Source: Maratus speciosus (Eukaryota; Arthropoda; Arachnida; Araneae; Salticidae). From it: DNA of 64,000 bases. Positions 44,085-53,640 of the stretch are shown here, in pieces. The stretch is from NCBI GenBank assembly GCA_963932465.1, contig OZ010794.1:212487748-212551747 (forward strand), written 5' to 3'. Below the pieces are notes generated by a model, which saw only the letters and a list, made by a program, of their open reading frames with translations, ran no database searches and had not been told where the DNA came from. Made by a program: the position numbers and the translations under genes. Position 1 is the first letter of the stretch. The number at the start of each line of letters is the position of its first letter.

Positions 44085-45850
44085 ATGGTTAAATTGTTGT
44101 TTAAAAATATAAAAACAAAAGTTAAGCGACAACAGTATAATTCTATGTATGTAATATAACACAATCCATATAGTAATAAACAGTATAATACCGACTATAA
44201 TTTATATTGGCAAAGTTGGCTGTTTAAAGTTAAAGTTCCACAGAATATTGTCAATGAAACAACAAAAAAAAAGGAACTTCTATTTTTACACTCAATGGAA
44301 TTTACACAGAAATGCGGAAACTGCAGTAGTCGAATTAAATAACTGTCATCAATTAATCTGCAAATAATATTCTAAAAATCATGTACGATATTTTTTTATT
44401 TATTTAGGAAATAACTTTCATTAAAAAATAAAGCCTTTTCCAATTAGAAACCAATTCCCAGTACGAAGTCCAAACTTTTACCGGATTTGGTTCTTCTGCA
44501 ATTTTTACCCCTGTTTTGGTGATTTCGGAGGAAGAATAAATGTCATGAAATTTCTAAATTAGAATTAATCGCGAATTCTCTGGGCTAATATATCAGGAGT
44601 TACCATCAACGCAACTGAGGTCAGCGAACATAACACTTTTGTCGTATAGATTTACTCGCAATAATTAATTGTTAAAGTTTATTTCAAACTCTGCAATTGT
44701 TAAGTTGAAAGTTACCATAAGAATTACTGGTATAATTGCGGCTAACAGTTATTCAAAACTCCTGTACTGAATATTTTTCGGGAGGAAATTATGAAACAAA
44801 CTCAAATGATTAAATAATCAAAACATGTACACTGCATAATTATAGAGGATACCGATCGGTAAACAATGATAAAAAGTATCGACTCTTACAGGACTGCCTC
44901 AGTCTACAATTTTTATATTTTGTCTGCACCATTATTTTATAAAAATATATTTTGAGGCATATTACCCTTGGAAATTTTATCAAAGCGTCAGAAAAAGATT
45001 TTTGTTTTGAAAAAGTGGTGCGAAATACAAATCAAAAATAGTCTTAAGTGGCAGCCCTGCGTTTAGTACACTTCTTGAATTTCCAAAGAGTATGGTACCA
45101 CTTAGTTTCCAACCTCCCGATTTTTTGAAATTCTTACAAAATTGTTCGCTTTATCTAATTACAGAAATTGTGCGATTATATAAAACAAGTAATTCTGCAT
45201 AAAAATATTTGTGATAAAAAAACAGGAGGTTGGCAGCTATGATGCCAATATTTTATATAAGGAATCCATGGAACTAGCCATATTAGAAATCTTTATCTGA
45301 TATATTTGCTTCAGAAAAAAATTCTTTTTACTGTTAATCGCAGGTATTCTAACAATTTTCAGCAATTAGGACGAAAATTTCTATTTCAAATTTGTGTAGA
45401 GCTAACTGTAAGAACCAATGGTGTATCCTAAAACCCAATCTTTGAATAAAGATGTTGAGACATATAGTGCAGAGTCAAACGGTCACGATTGCAGTAACAG
45501 AGGATGCAGTTCAAAATGTCTGCACATTTTGTTTACAATGGATTCGTTCCCGATAAACGGCGGTAAATCCAACAGTTAAAAAAATGGAATTTTTTTATGA
45601 CAGAAATTTTACATAAATAAGTAGATTAAATATGGCGGCAATTTCTATTCAAATTTGCTGATGGATATTTGTCCCGGCGATAATAAAATTCACGGGCATT
45701 TACAGGTTACAATATGGCAATATCGTAGCGTCTAACGTTTGATTTAGCGCTGAAAATTTATAAATTATTCTTTAAAAGTGTTATGTTTATAATGAAAAAA
45801 ATTTCAAATCTCCCATACCAGAAAAAGTTAAAGCATTACTGTGTATATGA
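44085..45850. repeat. Duplicated block B, copy 2
   Basis: Colinear with 4621-6150 and 8088-8992. It lacks the 4826-5221 and 6153-8087 insertions and the 8299-8522 MITE, so it represents the uninterrupted form. An internal palindrome (about 45101-45250: CCAACCTCCCGATTTTTT against ACAGGAGGTTGGCAGC) is the CAGCTATG-type element that was split in copy 1. Confidence 0.82.
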
Positions 45851-46335
45851 AATACCAAATTCCAAACTTAACACGAAAGCGATCAAGCGATCATGTATTC
45901 ATCGTTCCAGTCAACGAAGGTTTCGTTAAAAATGAATCTTCGTAGGGAGCCCTTGAAAGAAAGATACAGGAAAATTTATCGGTTTAGGCTCGTGTTTATT
46001 ATACTATCTGATACAGTGCGTGGAACAAGGCTGGTCAATTGTGGAACACCGGTTACGACAGCCGACTTCTTGATTCGAAATAGCCGACTTCTTGATTCGC
46101 AGATATTCGATGATTAGATAAGGCAATGATTACTATTAAATTTTAGTTCTGTCTAGGGTGGCACAGTTGGCCACCCCTGGTCTGCAAGCAGTATATAGTG
46201 TGGAAATCAACAGGCGAAAAAGTATCCAAAAAATTACATTTTCATCAGACGGCGAGATGATCGAGTTTATTGCTACACATGAATACAAGTCCTATGTGTT
46301 TTTAGATGCAATATTCATGATGCAATTTAAACCTT
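45851..46335. other. Unannotated stretch
   Basis: AAATAGCCGACTTCTTGATTC-type sequence is directly duplicated near 46060-46098 (GCCGACTTCTTGATTCG twice). The 74- and 88-codon plus-strand frames here match nothing I recognise, and the second runs into the hairpin array. Confidence 0.4.
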
Positions 46336-46451
46336 TGCACTCTGTCGTCGCCGTTGCGGCGACATTGTCAGGTAAGTTGAAAACTCCGTTGTCGCCGCTG
46401 CGGAGACATGGTAAGGTAAAGTAAAAACTCCGTTGTCGCAGCTGCGACAAC
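46336..46451. repeat. Three tandem GC-rich hairpins
   Basis: Three units of about 46 bp each contain a palindrome of the form TGTCGCCGCTGCGGCGACA: near 46340-46363, 46390-46409 and 46432-46451. The last is the perfect 20-bp palindrome GTTGTCGCAGCTGCGACAAC. Units are joined by GGTAA(A)GT-GAAAACTCC. They are strikingly GC-rich for this window. Confidence 0.8.
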
Positions 46452-46515
46452 ATCATATTTCCCTGTAAAATTTATTTTTGGCAACTGTAATAAGGGAAAA
46501 TAAAATTTACCTTAT

Positions 46516-46724
46516 TTAGCCCTAGAACTACCGGAAATTTTACTCAAGTTTTATAAAAACATTCTACACCAGAATTTTTACTTAAAACTATTTAATTTGT
46601 TTATTTAACTTATTATTGTCTGATTTATACATTTAGTTTGTTTTGAAGAAATTTTCTGGTTTGAATAGATATTTTGAATATACATGTCGGGTCCATTGGA
46701 CCCTTCTGGTAGACAGAGGGTTAA
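46516..46724. mobile_element. TTAA MITE, ACTAGAACTACCG relative
   Basis: Begins TTAGCCCTAGAACTACCGGA and ends AGACAGAGGGTTAA, 209 bp. Its left 60 bp match the inverted right end of 14628-14835 (ACTCAAGTTTTATAAAAA, CACCAGAATTTT). The left target copy is TTAG rather than TTAA. Confidence 0.72.
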
Positions 46725-47189
46725 TCAGACCATTTTTGAAATTGTGTACTTGAAGAAACTTCTTTTAAAAAATAAGACCTGTCAACTTTTAAACATGTTT
46801 TAAGTGGTTCGCTAATTAAAAAGGTCAGGTAGCAAGAAATCTACAGCTCAACATGGATCAGTGTTATTTCTGATTTTTGAAAAGTTTCAATGATCGGATG
46901 TCGATGTATGTCTGACCTTGAACAAAGACATCGCGAAGGTAAAACCGATAGCATTCAACCTTTTAGATGATAAATTGTTTAAATCCTTGGAGATATTAGG
47001 CAGTTACACCCCGTAAAAAACATCGCTCTATATAAGACACATTCTATAAACGACATTATAGCTCTTCGTGGACAAACAATGCTTATACCTTTTGAAGAAT
47101 GTTTCACATTAACAAAGCGACGATCAGCAAAGACAGTTTCGAAAGATTCTAAATTCGCTTGCCGTGGGTCAAGTATCAGACGACCACTC

Positions 47190-47951
47190 ATCCCTTATGG
47201 AACGGTGCAAAGCTATGCTGCTTCCAGATGAAATTGAATGATTTCAAGATGCCATATGGTTTTTCCAGAAAACAAGCAAACTAAAGAATATAATCAAGAA
47301 ATACTTCTTAAATCAAAATGGGCCAATGACAGGAATTTTAGCATACCACCATATTTAAATAGCAAGATGGAGTGAAGATGATCACGCGTCAGCGTTGCCA
47401 GTGGGAAACTTTTTAAAAATTCAGATTTCTTGATTGGCACCACTTTTTTGAAATTTTTAAATTCGCCTAATTTAATGGCATGTTAATTAAAGCGAAAAGA
47501 TAGGAAATTTTACCATTTCAGAAAAATGATGCCAATGAAGAAATCTGTATTTAAAAAAAGTAGCCCACTGGAAATACTCTCAAGCGTTTGGACTTTTCTC
47601 AGCAGTTGGAGGCAGAATTAAGTTATGTACCAATATCTAGACAGATGAGGATTGGTAACCGGTGCAATGAGGACGATAAATGATATCGTGTTTGTCCCAA
47701 GATTTCAACCTTTAAGCTTGCCAAAGGCTATAATTGTTCATTTTGATGATTATCAAGGGTCATTTCATGGGGCTGAAAGATTTTTCCTTATCAAACCTAT
47801 TTGTAAATGTTGGGAAGAAAAAAAGGCCTCATTCTCACGAAGTCAGTTACCTTTAACAGTTGCATACACTGCCACCATACACAAATCCCAGAGTTTAACT
47901 TTTTCAAAAACTGCTCTGAGGCAATTCCATGTGACTCACGTTACCATTTGA
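47190..47951 (+). pseudogene. PIF1-like DNA helicase fragment, broken and interrupted
   Basis: The clearest part is the frame from 47652: VTGAMRTINDIVFVP, KAIIVHFDDYQGSF and RSQLPLTVAYTATIHKSQSL. These correspond to the C-terminal region of PIF1-family helicases, where NGAMGTV, a VFDDY-G segment and the AxTIHKSQGLT motif are conserved; Gly is replaced by Ser in HKSQS. Upstream, 47190-47389 (EIE-stop-FQDAIWFFQKTSK) may hold an earlier part with stops, and 47581-47651 carries a frameshifted KLCTNI-stop-TDE piece. The frame is split by the MITE at 47390-47581 and lost at 47930 in GTGACTCAC repeats. It could be a host PIF1 pseudogene or the helicase half of an autonomous Helitron. The Walker A motif is not visible. 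Confidence 0.7.
47390..47581. mobile_element. Palindromic MITE, CCAGTGGGCTAC family, copy 3, inside the helicase
   Basis: CAGCGTTGCCAGTGGG and ATTTCTTGATTGGCACCAC on the left; ATGATGCCAATGAAGAAATC and AGTAGCCCACTGGAAATACT on the right. Helicase-like sequence lies on both sides. Confidence 0.75.
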
Positions 47952-48336
47952 CACATTTTTCCAAAAGTAAATTCAATATACATCGAAGAAATATCACATT
48001 TTCTTTTTAAAAAGTTCTTCATAGATATCTGGGGAACAATAAGAAACTAAGAATAACAATGTAATAAATTTTTAAATTAACAGGTAGTATGCAGACCCTA
48101 ATTTGGTACTGTGACTCACATTACAACAAAAAGGAAGTCAAGTTTTATGGGTTAATGAAGACCTAGAATTTCTAGTCATTTATGACAACACAGTAAAAAA
48201 GAAGTATTTTATAGAGTACAACACACTTTCAACTTATGATATACATAAAAATAATGTTATTTTAATAGTAATTAATTATATCACTCAATATTTTGAGTGT
48301 GACTCACGTTACATGGTATTGTGACTCACATTACAT
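47930..48336. repeat. Repeat bounded by GTGACTCAC(A/G)TTAC motifs
   Basis: GTGACTCACGTTAC or GTGACTCACATTAC occurs near 47932, 48110, 48300 and 48323. The 14-mer is spaced about 178, 190 and 23 bp. The helicase frame stops matching its family exactly where the first copy starts. Nature unknown. Confidence 0.6.
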
Positions 48337-48344
48337 TTCCCTCT

Positions 48345-48564
48345 TTAGCCTTTAATTCTTACAGGCGCAAGCAATTGCGTTTCTGTAATGCTGAACTTAC
48401 ACCGGAATATTCGAAACATTTTGTTTCAAATTATGGAAAAGAAATTTTTCTTTTTTTTTTTTTCCACCAAAGCTAGAAACATAAATTTTAACTAAATGTT
48501 TCTGGTGCGAATCTTGATTAAAATTAGGTGGGATAAAGTACATTACCGCGCCCCTCAAGGGTCT
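48345..48564. mobile_element. Decayed TTAA MITE, AAGCAATTGCG family
   Basis: Begins TTAGCCTTTAATTCTTACAG and ends GCGCCCCTCAAGGGTCTA. It shares GCAAGCAATTGCGTTT-TGTA and TTTCTGGTGC-AATCTTGATT with 48833-49046 and 63119-63327. Confidence 0.6.
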
Positions 48565-48832
48565 ACACTATAGTTCCCATGTTATGTGGAATTGCCCTGT
48601 GGACATTTGTCTAAAGGAGTTGTCATATAAAACAACTTATGCCACTTTTAGTATAGTTTGTCGTTTAGGGGAAGTTCTCATTGAAGCCTGAAGTGCTTTT
48701 TGCGAAGGATAGGCTTGGCCAAATAGCAGATTGGGAGGACTTGCTGACATGGCCAAATAGAAGATTGGGTGGACTTGCTAACAGATTAGCATTTTAGCAT
48801 TTCCTGAGGCACTGACCACTGAATTAAACACT
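48565..48832. repeat. Stretch with a two-copy 35-bp tandem repeat
   Basis: TGGCCAAATAGCAGATTGGG / TGGCCAAATAGAAGATTGGG, each followed by GGACTTGCT-ACA, at about 48717-48786. Otherwise nothing recognised. Confidence 0.65.
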
Positions 48833-49046
48833 TTAACCGGCAAGCAATTGCGTTTGTATAATGCTGGATTCCCACCGGAAATTTGGAAAATTTTTATTTA
48901 TATTTATTATAATTATTTTATTATAAACAAGGAAGAGCTCTTTTTCTGCAAATTTATAAAATTAAAATTTTATAAAAAGTTTCTGGTGCAAATCTTAATT
49001 AAACTAACGTGGGATATAATATATCCCAAAGCCCTCAAGAGGTTGA
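48833..49046. mobile_element. TTAA MITE, AAGCAATTGCG family
   Basis: Begins TTAACCGGCAAGCAATTGCG and ends AAAGCCCTCAAGAGGTTGA, 214 bp; the right target base is mutated (TTGA). Confidence 0.65.
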
Positions 49047-49277
49047 AATAAATATTAGACTACTGTTATTTCAAACTTTCTTTTATACTATTAAACAGTA
49101 ATCATAAAAATAAAACTTTTTATTTAATTTAAAATTTTATCTTTTAAGTTTATGCGACTCCATGCTCCGACATTTCGGCCTGACGGGTGCTAGTTATAAA
49201 CCTGTGTTTTCTATAAAAATTTCTTCTTGCGTGAATTTTAGAAAACTATAACCTTGTTCGTTATCATCTGTCAGCCC

Positions 49278-49484
49278 TTAACCACTTGGGGACGATTGAC
49301 CCGTATACGTGCCGCGTAAGTTTATCAGAATACGTGATTATTCTCACCAGTAAATTTTATTGTAAATTTTGACTTATTGGATCCGAGCGTTTTCCCGATT
49401 CAATTTGGAAAAAATTTCTGTTTTGAAAAACTGGTGCTAAAACATTAAAAATTTTGTAAAACACGCTGGTCCCGAAGTGGTTAA
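49278..49484. mobile_element. TTAA MITE, GACGAGC family, abutting the next MITE
   Basis: Begins TTAACCACTTGGGGACGATT and ends GGTCCCGAAGTGGTTAA, 207 bp. Core: CTCACCAGTAAATTTTATTG and TGTTTTGAAAAACTGGTGC. Its right TTAA (49481-49484) is also the left TTAA of the following element. Confidence 0.82.
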
Positions 49485-49719
49485 CCCTCTGCCTGCGCAA
49501 CCCGAGATTTTCTCGGACATGCATTTTTCCGTCTAATTAATCCTCCTTTATCATGCCTACCAGTTATATATATATATATTTATTTATTTATTTATTTTGT
49601 AAATTTTGCTTTATTTAATCGGAGCATTTTCCCGATTAAATCAGACAAAAAATTTTGTTTTGAAAAACAGGTGGCAAAGAAGCTATTTTAATAAAACAAT
49701 TACGCAGCGAGAAGGTTAA
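49481..49719. mobile_element. TTAA MITE, CGCAGCGAGA family
   Basis: Begins TTAACCCTCTGCCTGCGCAA and ends TTACGCAGCGAGAAGGTTAA, 239 bp. Relatives: 52543-52791 and 58791-59042. It contains a TA/TTTA microsatellite and the core TTATTTAATCGGAGC / CCCGATTAAATCAGAC. Confidence 0.8.
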
Positions 49720-49896
49720 AGAAACATCACGTGCTTCGATGATGATAATACAGGAAAAGGTTAAAAAGCGCATAATAAAATTATTCAGGTAAAAGTGTAT
49801 AATTAGTTACCCAAAAAAATCCCAGTCCATAAAATAAATCACACTTTCAATTCAATAACTTGAAACTAAAAAGAATTTCATCTTTATAATTTAAGT
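49720..49896. repeat. Paralog of the flanks of the MITE at 55241
   Basis: ATTAGTTACCCAAA through CACTTTCAATTCAATAACTT and GAAACTAAAAAG aligns with 55190-55240 joined to 55449-55480. It is the unoccupied form of that insertion site. Confidence 0.7.
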
Positions 49897-50045
49897 ATAC
49901 TGATGTCTAAAAATTAATTGGAAGTGACCGGGTGCTTTCGATCTTACACGGTTTGTCGAAAAGCAACTGAAATTCTTAACGAATTGTTCTTGAACTTCTA
50001 GGATGTAAAGAATATGTTCGACTTCATTTTTTTGTCGTGAAGATT
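49897..50045 (+). repeat. Left arm of a 3-kb inverted repeat
   Basis: TGATGTCTAAAAATTAATTG, GCTTTCGAT-TTA, CAACTGAAATTCTTAACGAA and GAACTTCTAGGAT pair with the inverse order at 52795-52925. Confidence 0.65.
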
Positions 50046-50447
50046 TAGTCGCGAGTACAATTAGTGGGCTTATAATACATTTTGATAATAAAATAACATT
50101 TGCGATCACCCATGTAGCAGAAATATTGTTGTCAACATCCCAATTTTTTTAATTCCAATATTTTATGCAGAAATACTTGTTTTATATAATCTCACAATTT
50201 CTGCAGTTAAATAATGACAATTTTTTGTAACAATTTACTGCTGCTCAAAAGATCGCGAGTTTGGAAACTATCCAAAAAATACTCAAAATGGTCTGTCACT
50301 GTATTAACTGACTATGTCGGTCCTATTCAATGTTTGTGTTCATTTGTGTAAGCACAGCACTAATATTCGTGAAGGTTCTAACCATTCGGTGAAAAATTCG
50401 AAATATTTTTGTTTATAGCAAACTGAGTTTTCAACCAAATTTAATCC
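50046..50447. other. Unannotated stretch
   Basis: No gene. Near 50120-50230 a piece related to the TTCTGCATAA / AATTTCTGCAGTTAAATAA part of block B appears. The rest is not recognised. Confidence 0.4.
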
Positions 50448-50856
50448 CACTTTCCAAAATCTTGAAGAATAACAGTAGAAATAGTATACTGTCACTAAAA
50501 CATTAATATTTTGAATATTTCATGAGATATTTTGAGACATGTGTATTTGTATGAAATAAATTTTAACTGCGCATGCGTAGATGTTTGCATTTTCATTTCA
50601 TAATTTGGTAGTCAGCTATGTAGGCAAATTATGTAACAACTTCATTCGAATATTGCGAAAATGAAAACCATTTTCCGAAAACTTGAAAAGTAACAGTAGA
50701 AACAGTATACTGCAACAAAAACATGAATGTTTTGAATATTTTATGAGATATTAAGCGATCTGTGCATTTGTATAAAATAATATTTAACTGTGCTTTCGTT
50801 GAAGTTTCCAAAAATTTATTTCATAATATGGCAGTGAGCTATTTAGGCAACTTATC
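50448..50856 (+). repeat. Two tandem units of about 225 bp
   Basis: Units begin near 50448 and 50671. Both carry TTCC-AAA-CTTGAA-A, TAACAGTAGAAA-AGTATACTG, TTTTGAATATTT-ATGAGATA and a CATAAT-TGG-AGT-AGCTAT segment. The second unit is broken by the piggyBac relic and its continuation (AATAACTTCATTCAAATTTT) follows at 51682. An inverted relative lies at 51950-52150. Confidence 0.75.
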
Positions 50857-51681
50857 CTTTTAAGACCGGTAGTTTTTTTGGTAGAATTTGAAAGTTTGAG
50901 TGGTTTCCCCATATCGATAGGACCGTATTTGATTGAAAAAAAAAATAAAAAATATACCCGATGTCAGGTTATGCCAAGGGAGGACCCACACAATTGTGTG
51001 GACTCGGCCTTAATGCAGCCGTTTTTGGGCTAAATCTACACAATTATGTAGTTTGGTATTATGTGTGAAATATCTAAAAATAAAAGTTTAAGCAAAAAAA
51101 GTGTTTGTTTATTGAGATAATGTTCATCAGCTACGATGAAAATATTTGAAATAATTTTTGTTTTTGGACAGACCACTACAATTTCATTTTCTGAGACATA
51201 CTCAATGCTTGCACTCCTCTTAAGAGCCCTTGACAAATGGTACCTGATCCTTCAAATTTCTTTTTTTTTTTTTTTTTAGTTTTTCCAGCTGCGGTATTTT
51301 GTTGAAATACCGATCGAAGTACATAAAACTCGGTCTGAACCAGAGTAAGGACTACAGCAGGTTCTAAGCCTAGATCCTTGTGGACCAGGTCTGTACTTTC
51401 CCACTGGTATACTACAAAATATAAAACTATCCCAGAGGATGCTGTTACAACAAAGTGTGGTTTGTTTTTTATATACTGCTTTACTGAGGTACGTCCTAAA
51501 AAAAGGAATCGTCTGTATTGTAGTTGATGCCCCTTAATTGTGTCTTATCGAAGCATCTGAAGTCAATTAACTCATATAAATGTGCAGATTTTGTTTTAAA
51601 TCTCACAAAAACAGGAAATAGTTTTACTCTTTTACCTTAGTTACACCCGCTCAATTATGCGGGTCAGAGCTTAAAGGGTCA
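50857..51681 (-). mobile_element. piggyBac element, internally deleted relic
   Basis: Inverted ends CCTTTTAAG (left) and CTTAAAGGG (right), flanked by TTAT and TCAA, each one change from TTAA. The undamaged tandem unit near 50628-50640 shows the site without the insert. The minus strand encodes part of a piggyBac-type transposase. This is the only coding relic of the superfamily in the window whose TTAA preference matches the many MITEs. Confidence 0.75.
51036..51560 (-). pseudogene. piggyBac transposase fragment (DDE_Tnp_1_7-like)
   Basis: Read on the minus strand, several frames in order give FLGRTSVKQYIKNKPH, SSGIVLYFVVYQWEST, LGLEPAVVLTLVQTEFYV, then YFDRYFNKIPQLEKL, EGSGTICQG and SIEYVSENEIVVV. 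This matches the order in piggyBac-family transposases: the F-GR-S-KQYIKNKP-H segment, the SG-V-F-VYQG segment, the FDN(Y/F)F segment after a VV-L stretch, the G-T--N segment and the G--DY--------V-W-D-K segment. The Asp of FD is one of the catalytic acids of the family. It is frameshifted, has an A17 run in the middle (minus strand, about 51262-51278) and lacks both N- and C-terminal parts. Substitutions (CPKTK where WxDxK is expected) mark long decay. Confidence 0.72.
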
Positions 51682-51949
51682 AATAATAACTTCATTCAAA
51701 TTTTGCGAAAATAAAAGTAGCTTGCAGGGATGTCAATGGCGAATATCTTTATATTTTATTGGCACCACTTTCTCAAAACAAAATATTTTAACAAGGGGAG
51801 CGGAATACATGGGCAGTACAAAATTTATTTTTTAAAAGTAGTTATGTCAATAAAATGTGAAAATAATCGAAAGTGGTAGCAATGACACATACTTTTTGAA
51901 AGCAAACCACTCTATCCCCAGAATCTTTCTGAATTTTTCCGATATTTGA

Positions 51950-52151
51950 CTGATGCTTTTATATAAGTTGCCCTAATAACTGACTACAAAATTATGAAAA
52001 AAAAAAAATTTCCACACATGAGCTGTTAAAAATTTATTTCATAAAAATACCCATATCTCATCTTATCTCGTTAGTTATTCAATATATCGCGTTTTAATTG
52101 CATTATACTGTTTCTACTATTGTTTGTCAAGTTTTCGGAAAATTATTTTAA
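51950..52151 (-). repeat. Inverted copy of the 50448-50895 unit
   Basis: Read on the minus strand: TTTTCCGAAAACTTGACAAA, AGTAGAAACAGTATAATGC, TTTATGAAATAAATTTTTAA and GTAGTCAGTTATTAGGGCAA, in the same order as in the direct units. Confidence 0.65.
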
Positions 52152-52157
52152 ACATGG

Positions 52158-52327
52158 CAGTGTTGGAAAATTGGCGCAGAGGAGGAGCCTATTGACACCA
52201 CTAAATTTTTATAGTATTCTTCACCTTAATAAAAACTATCAATTTCTGTCATTAGAAAAGCCGAAAAATACCACTAAAATTTAGTGGTGTCAATAGGCTC
52301 TACCTCTGCGCCAATTTTCCAGCACTG
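52158..52327. mobile_element. Palindromic MITE with CAGTGTTGG-type ends
   Basis: CAGTGTTGGAAAATTGGCGC on the left and GCGCCAATTTTCCAGCACTG on the right, with arms of about 55 bp continuing through CAGAGG and GAGCCTATTGACACCACTAA. ACATGG lies immediately on both sides (52152-52157, 52328-52333). A CAGTG-end hAT-like element is possible. Confidence 0.75.
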
Positions 52328-52542
52328 ACATGGTTAAAAATTCTGTATATTTATAAAATACACAAAAACGTTTAAATTTCTCACGGAAAAGAGTACTATG
52401 ATTACACAAATGGACAAAACGTTTAACAGAATCGACATAGTCATTTAACACAGTAATATTATGAGCATTTTCTATTACATGGATTATCGTAAGTATTATT
52501 TTATTATTAAATTTATGATTAGACATCTGATTGTTGTGGGGA

Positions 52543-52791
52543 TTAACCCTCTCTCTGCGTAATTGTTTTAGCAAAATAGCTTCGCGACGAGCGTCTATTA
52601 AGATATTATTCTTTTGTTACCGGTGTTTCAAAAAAAAATATATATATATATAATTTAAATAGAAAAATGCTCCGATTAAATAAGGCAAAATTTACAATAA
52701 AAAAATAACTAGTTGGAATAATCAATTAGGGTTAATTAGACGAAAACAGTTATCCCCGAGGAAATCTCGGGTTGCGCAGCGAGAGGTTTAA
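52543..52791. mobile_element. TTAA MITE, CGCAGCGAGA family
   Basis: Begins TTAACCCTCTCTCTGCGTAA and ends GGGTTGCGCAGCGAGAGGTTTAA; 249 bp, with core GCTCCGATTAAATAAGGC and a TA run. It is inverted relative to 49481-49719. Confidence 0.75.
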
Positions 52792-52794
52792 ATC

Positions 52795-52925
52795 TTCGTA
52801 GAAAAATATGAAATCAAACGTGTTCTTTATATCCTAGAAGTTCAAGGACAATTCGTCAAGTATTTCAGTTGATATTCGGAAAAACGTTTAAAATCGAAAG
52901 CGTTAATTTTTGGACATCAGTGCAT
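52795..52925 (-). repeat. Right arm of the 3-kb inverted repeat
   Basis: ATCCTAGAAGTTCAAGGACA, ATTTCAGTTGATATTCGGAA and TTAATTTTTGGACATCA are the inverse of the arm at 49897-50045. Confidence 0.65.
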
Positions 52926-53385
52926 TTTGATATGAATAATAGTTACATTTACATCTCCCTCGAAGATATTTATATAAATGTGTTTTAAATTTTCTTCTAA
53001 TAAATCTGTTAAAAAATGTTTAAAAATCGTCGTTATTTTTTAATTCTACTCTCAAGTAATTATAAAAATTGCAATAATATTAGCATTAATAAAAATCCAA
53101 GCTATTCTAATATATAAAGATTTTCAATACGAATAAATTTCATACGTTACATATCTTCTGTATGCTGTATACCACTATTTTCGAAGAGAAATTCACTTTA
53201 TATATAGCAGAAAACATATGATTAAATAAAGCAAATATTTCTAAGTATAAACATTGTTTCCGCATTTGGCTGATTTTTTATTTTGGCATTCGAAATTCTC
53301 ACCATTAAGATTTGTTAGTTATTTTCTGTATATGATGATTCTCACATATAGTGAATAGTCACTCCATAAATAAAGTAAAATAAAA
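52926..53385. repeat. Stretch related to 55500-56000
   Basis: GGATACCACTATTTYCGAA-type and GATTAAATAAAGCAAATATT motifs (53165-53250) recur at 55895-55975. No gene. Confidence 0.5.
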
Positions 53386-53640
53386 TTACTTTTCAAAAAT
53401 TTCTGGTGTGAATTCAATATTTTTAAATAAAAAATCCGGAGATGCGACAACACTGATTAGAAATATAGTCCAAGAGCTGTTAAACATTTTAGGGAAGGTA
53501 TTTGAGGCACCCTGAAAATTTGTGCAACACTTCTTTTGTAATGGCTGAATACAAAATCGAATGTCTGGCTGAAGGATCGTGGCCCAAAAACTGTGCCAGA
53601 CACGTGTCAAGTGCCATTTTTTGACTACCCCCCAAAAAAA
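53386..53640 (-). repeat. Left arm of a 1.3-kb foldback
   Basis: AGGCACCCTGAAAATTTGTG, CAACACTTCTTTTGTAATG, ACAAAATCGAATGTCTG and AAAAACTGTGCCAGACACGT pair with the inverse series at 54521-54705. The minus-strand 74-codon frame here and the plus-strand 81-codon frame at 54478 encode similar peptides (both contain KKCCTNFQGASNT) only because the DNA is duplicated. Confidence 0.75.

Noticed and set aside
52290..52574. 94-codon minus-strand frame
   Set aside because: Starts in one MITE and ends in the arm of another; no family and not kept in related copies.
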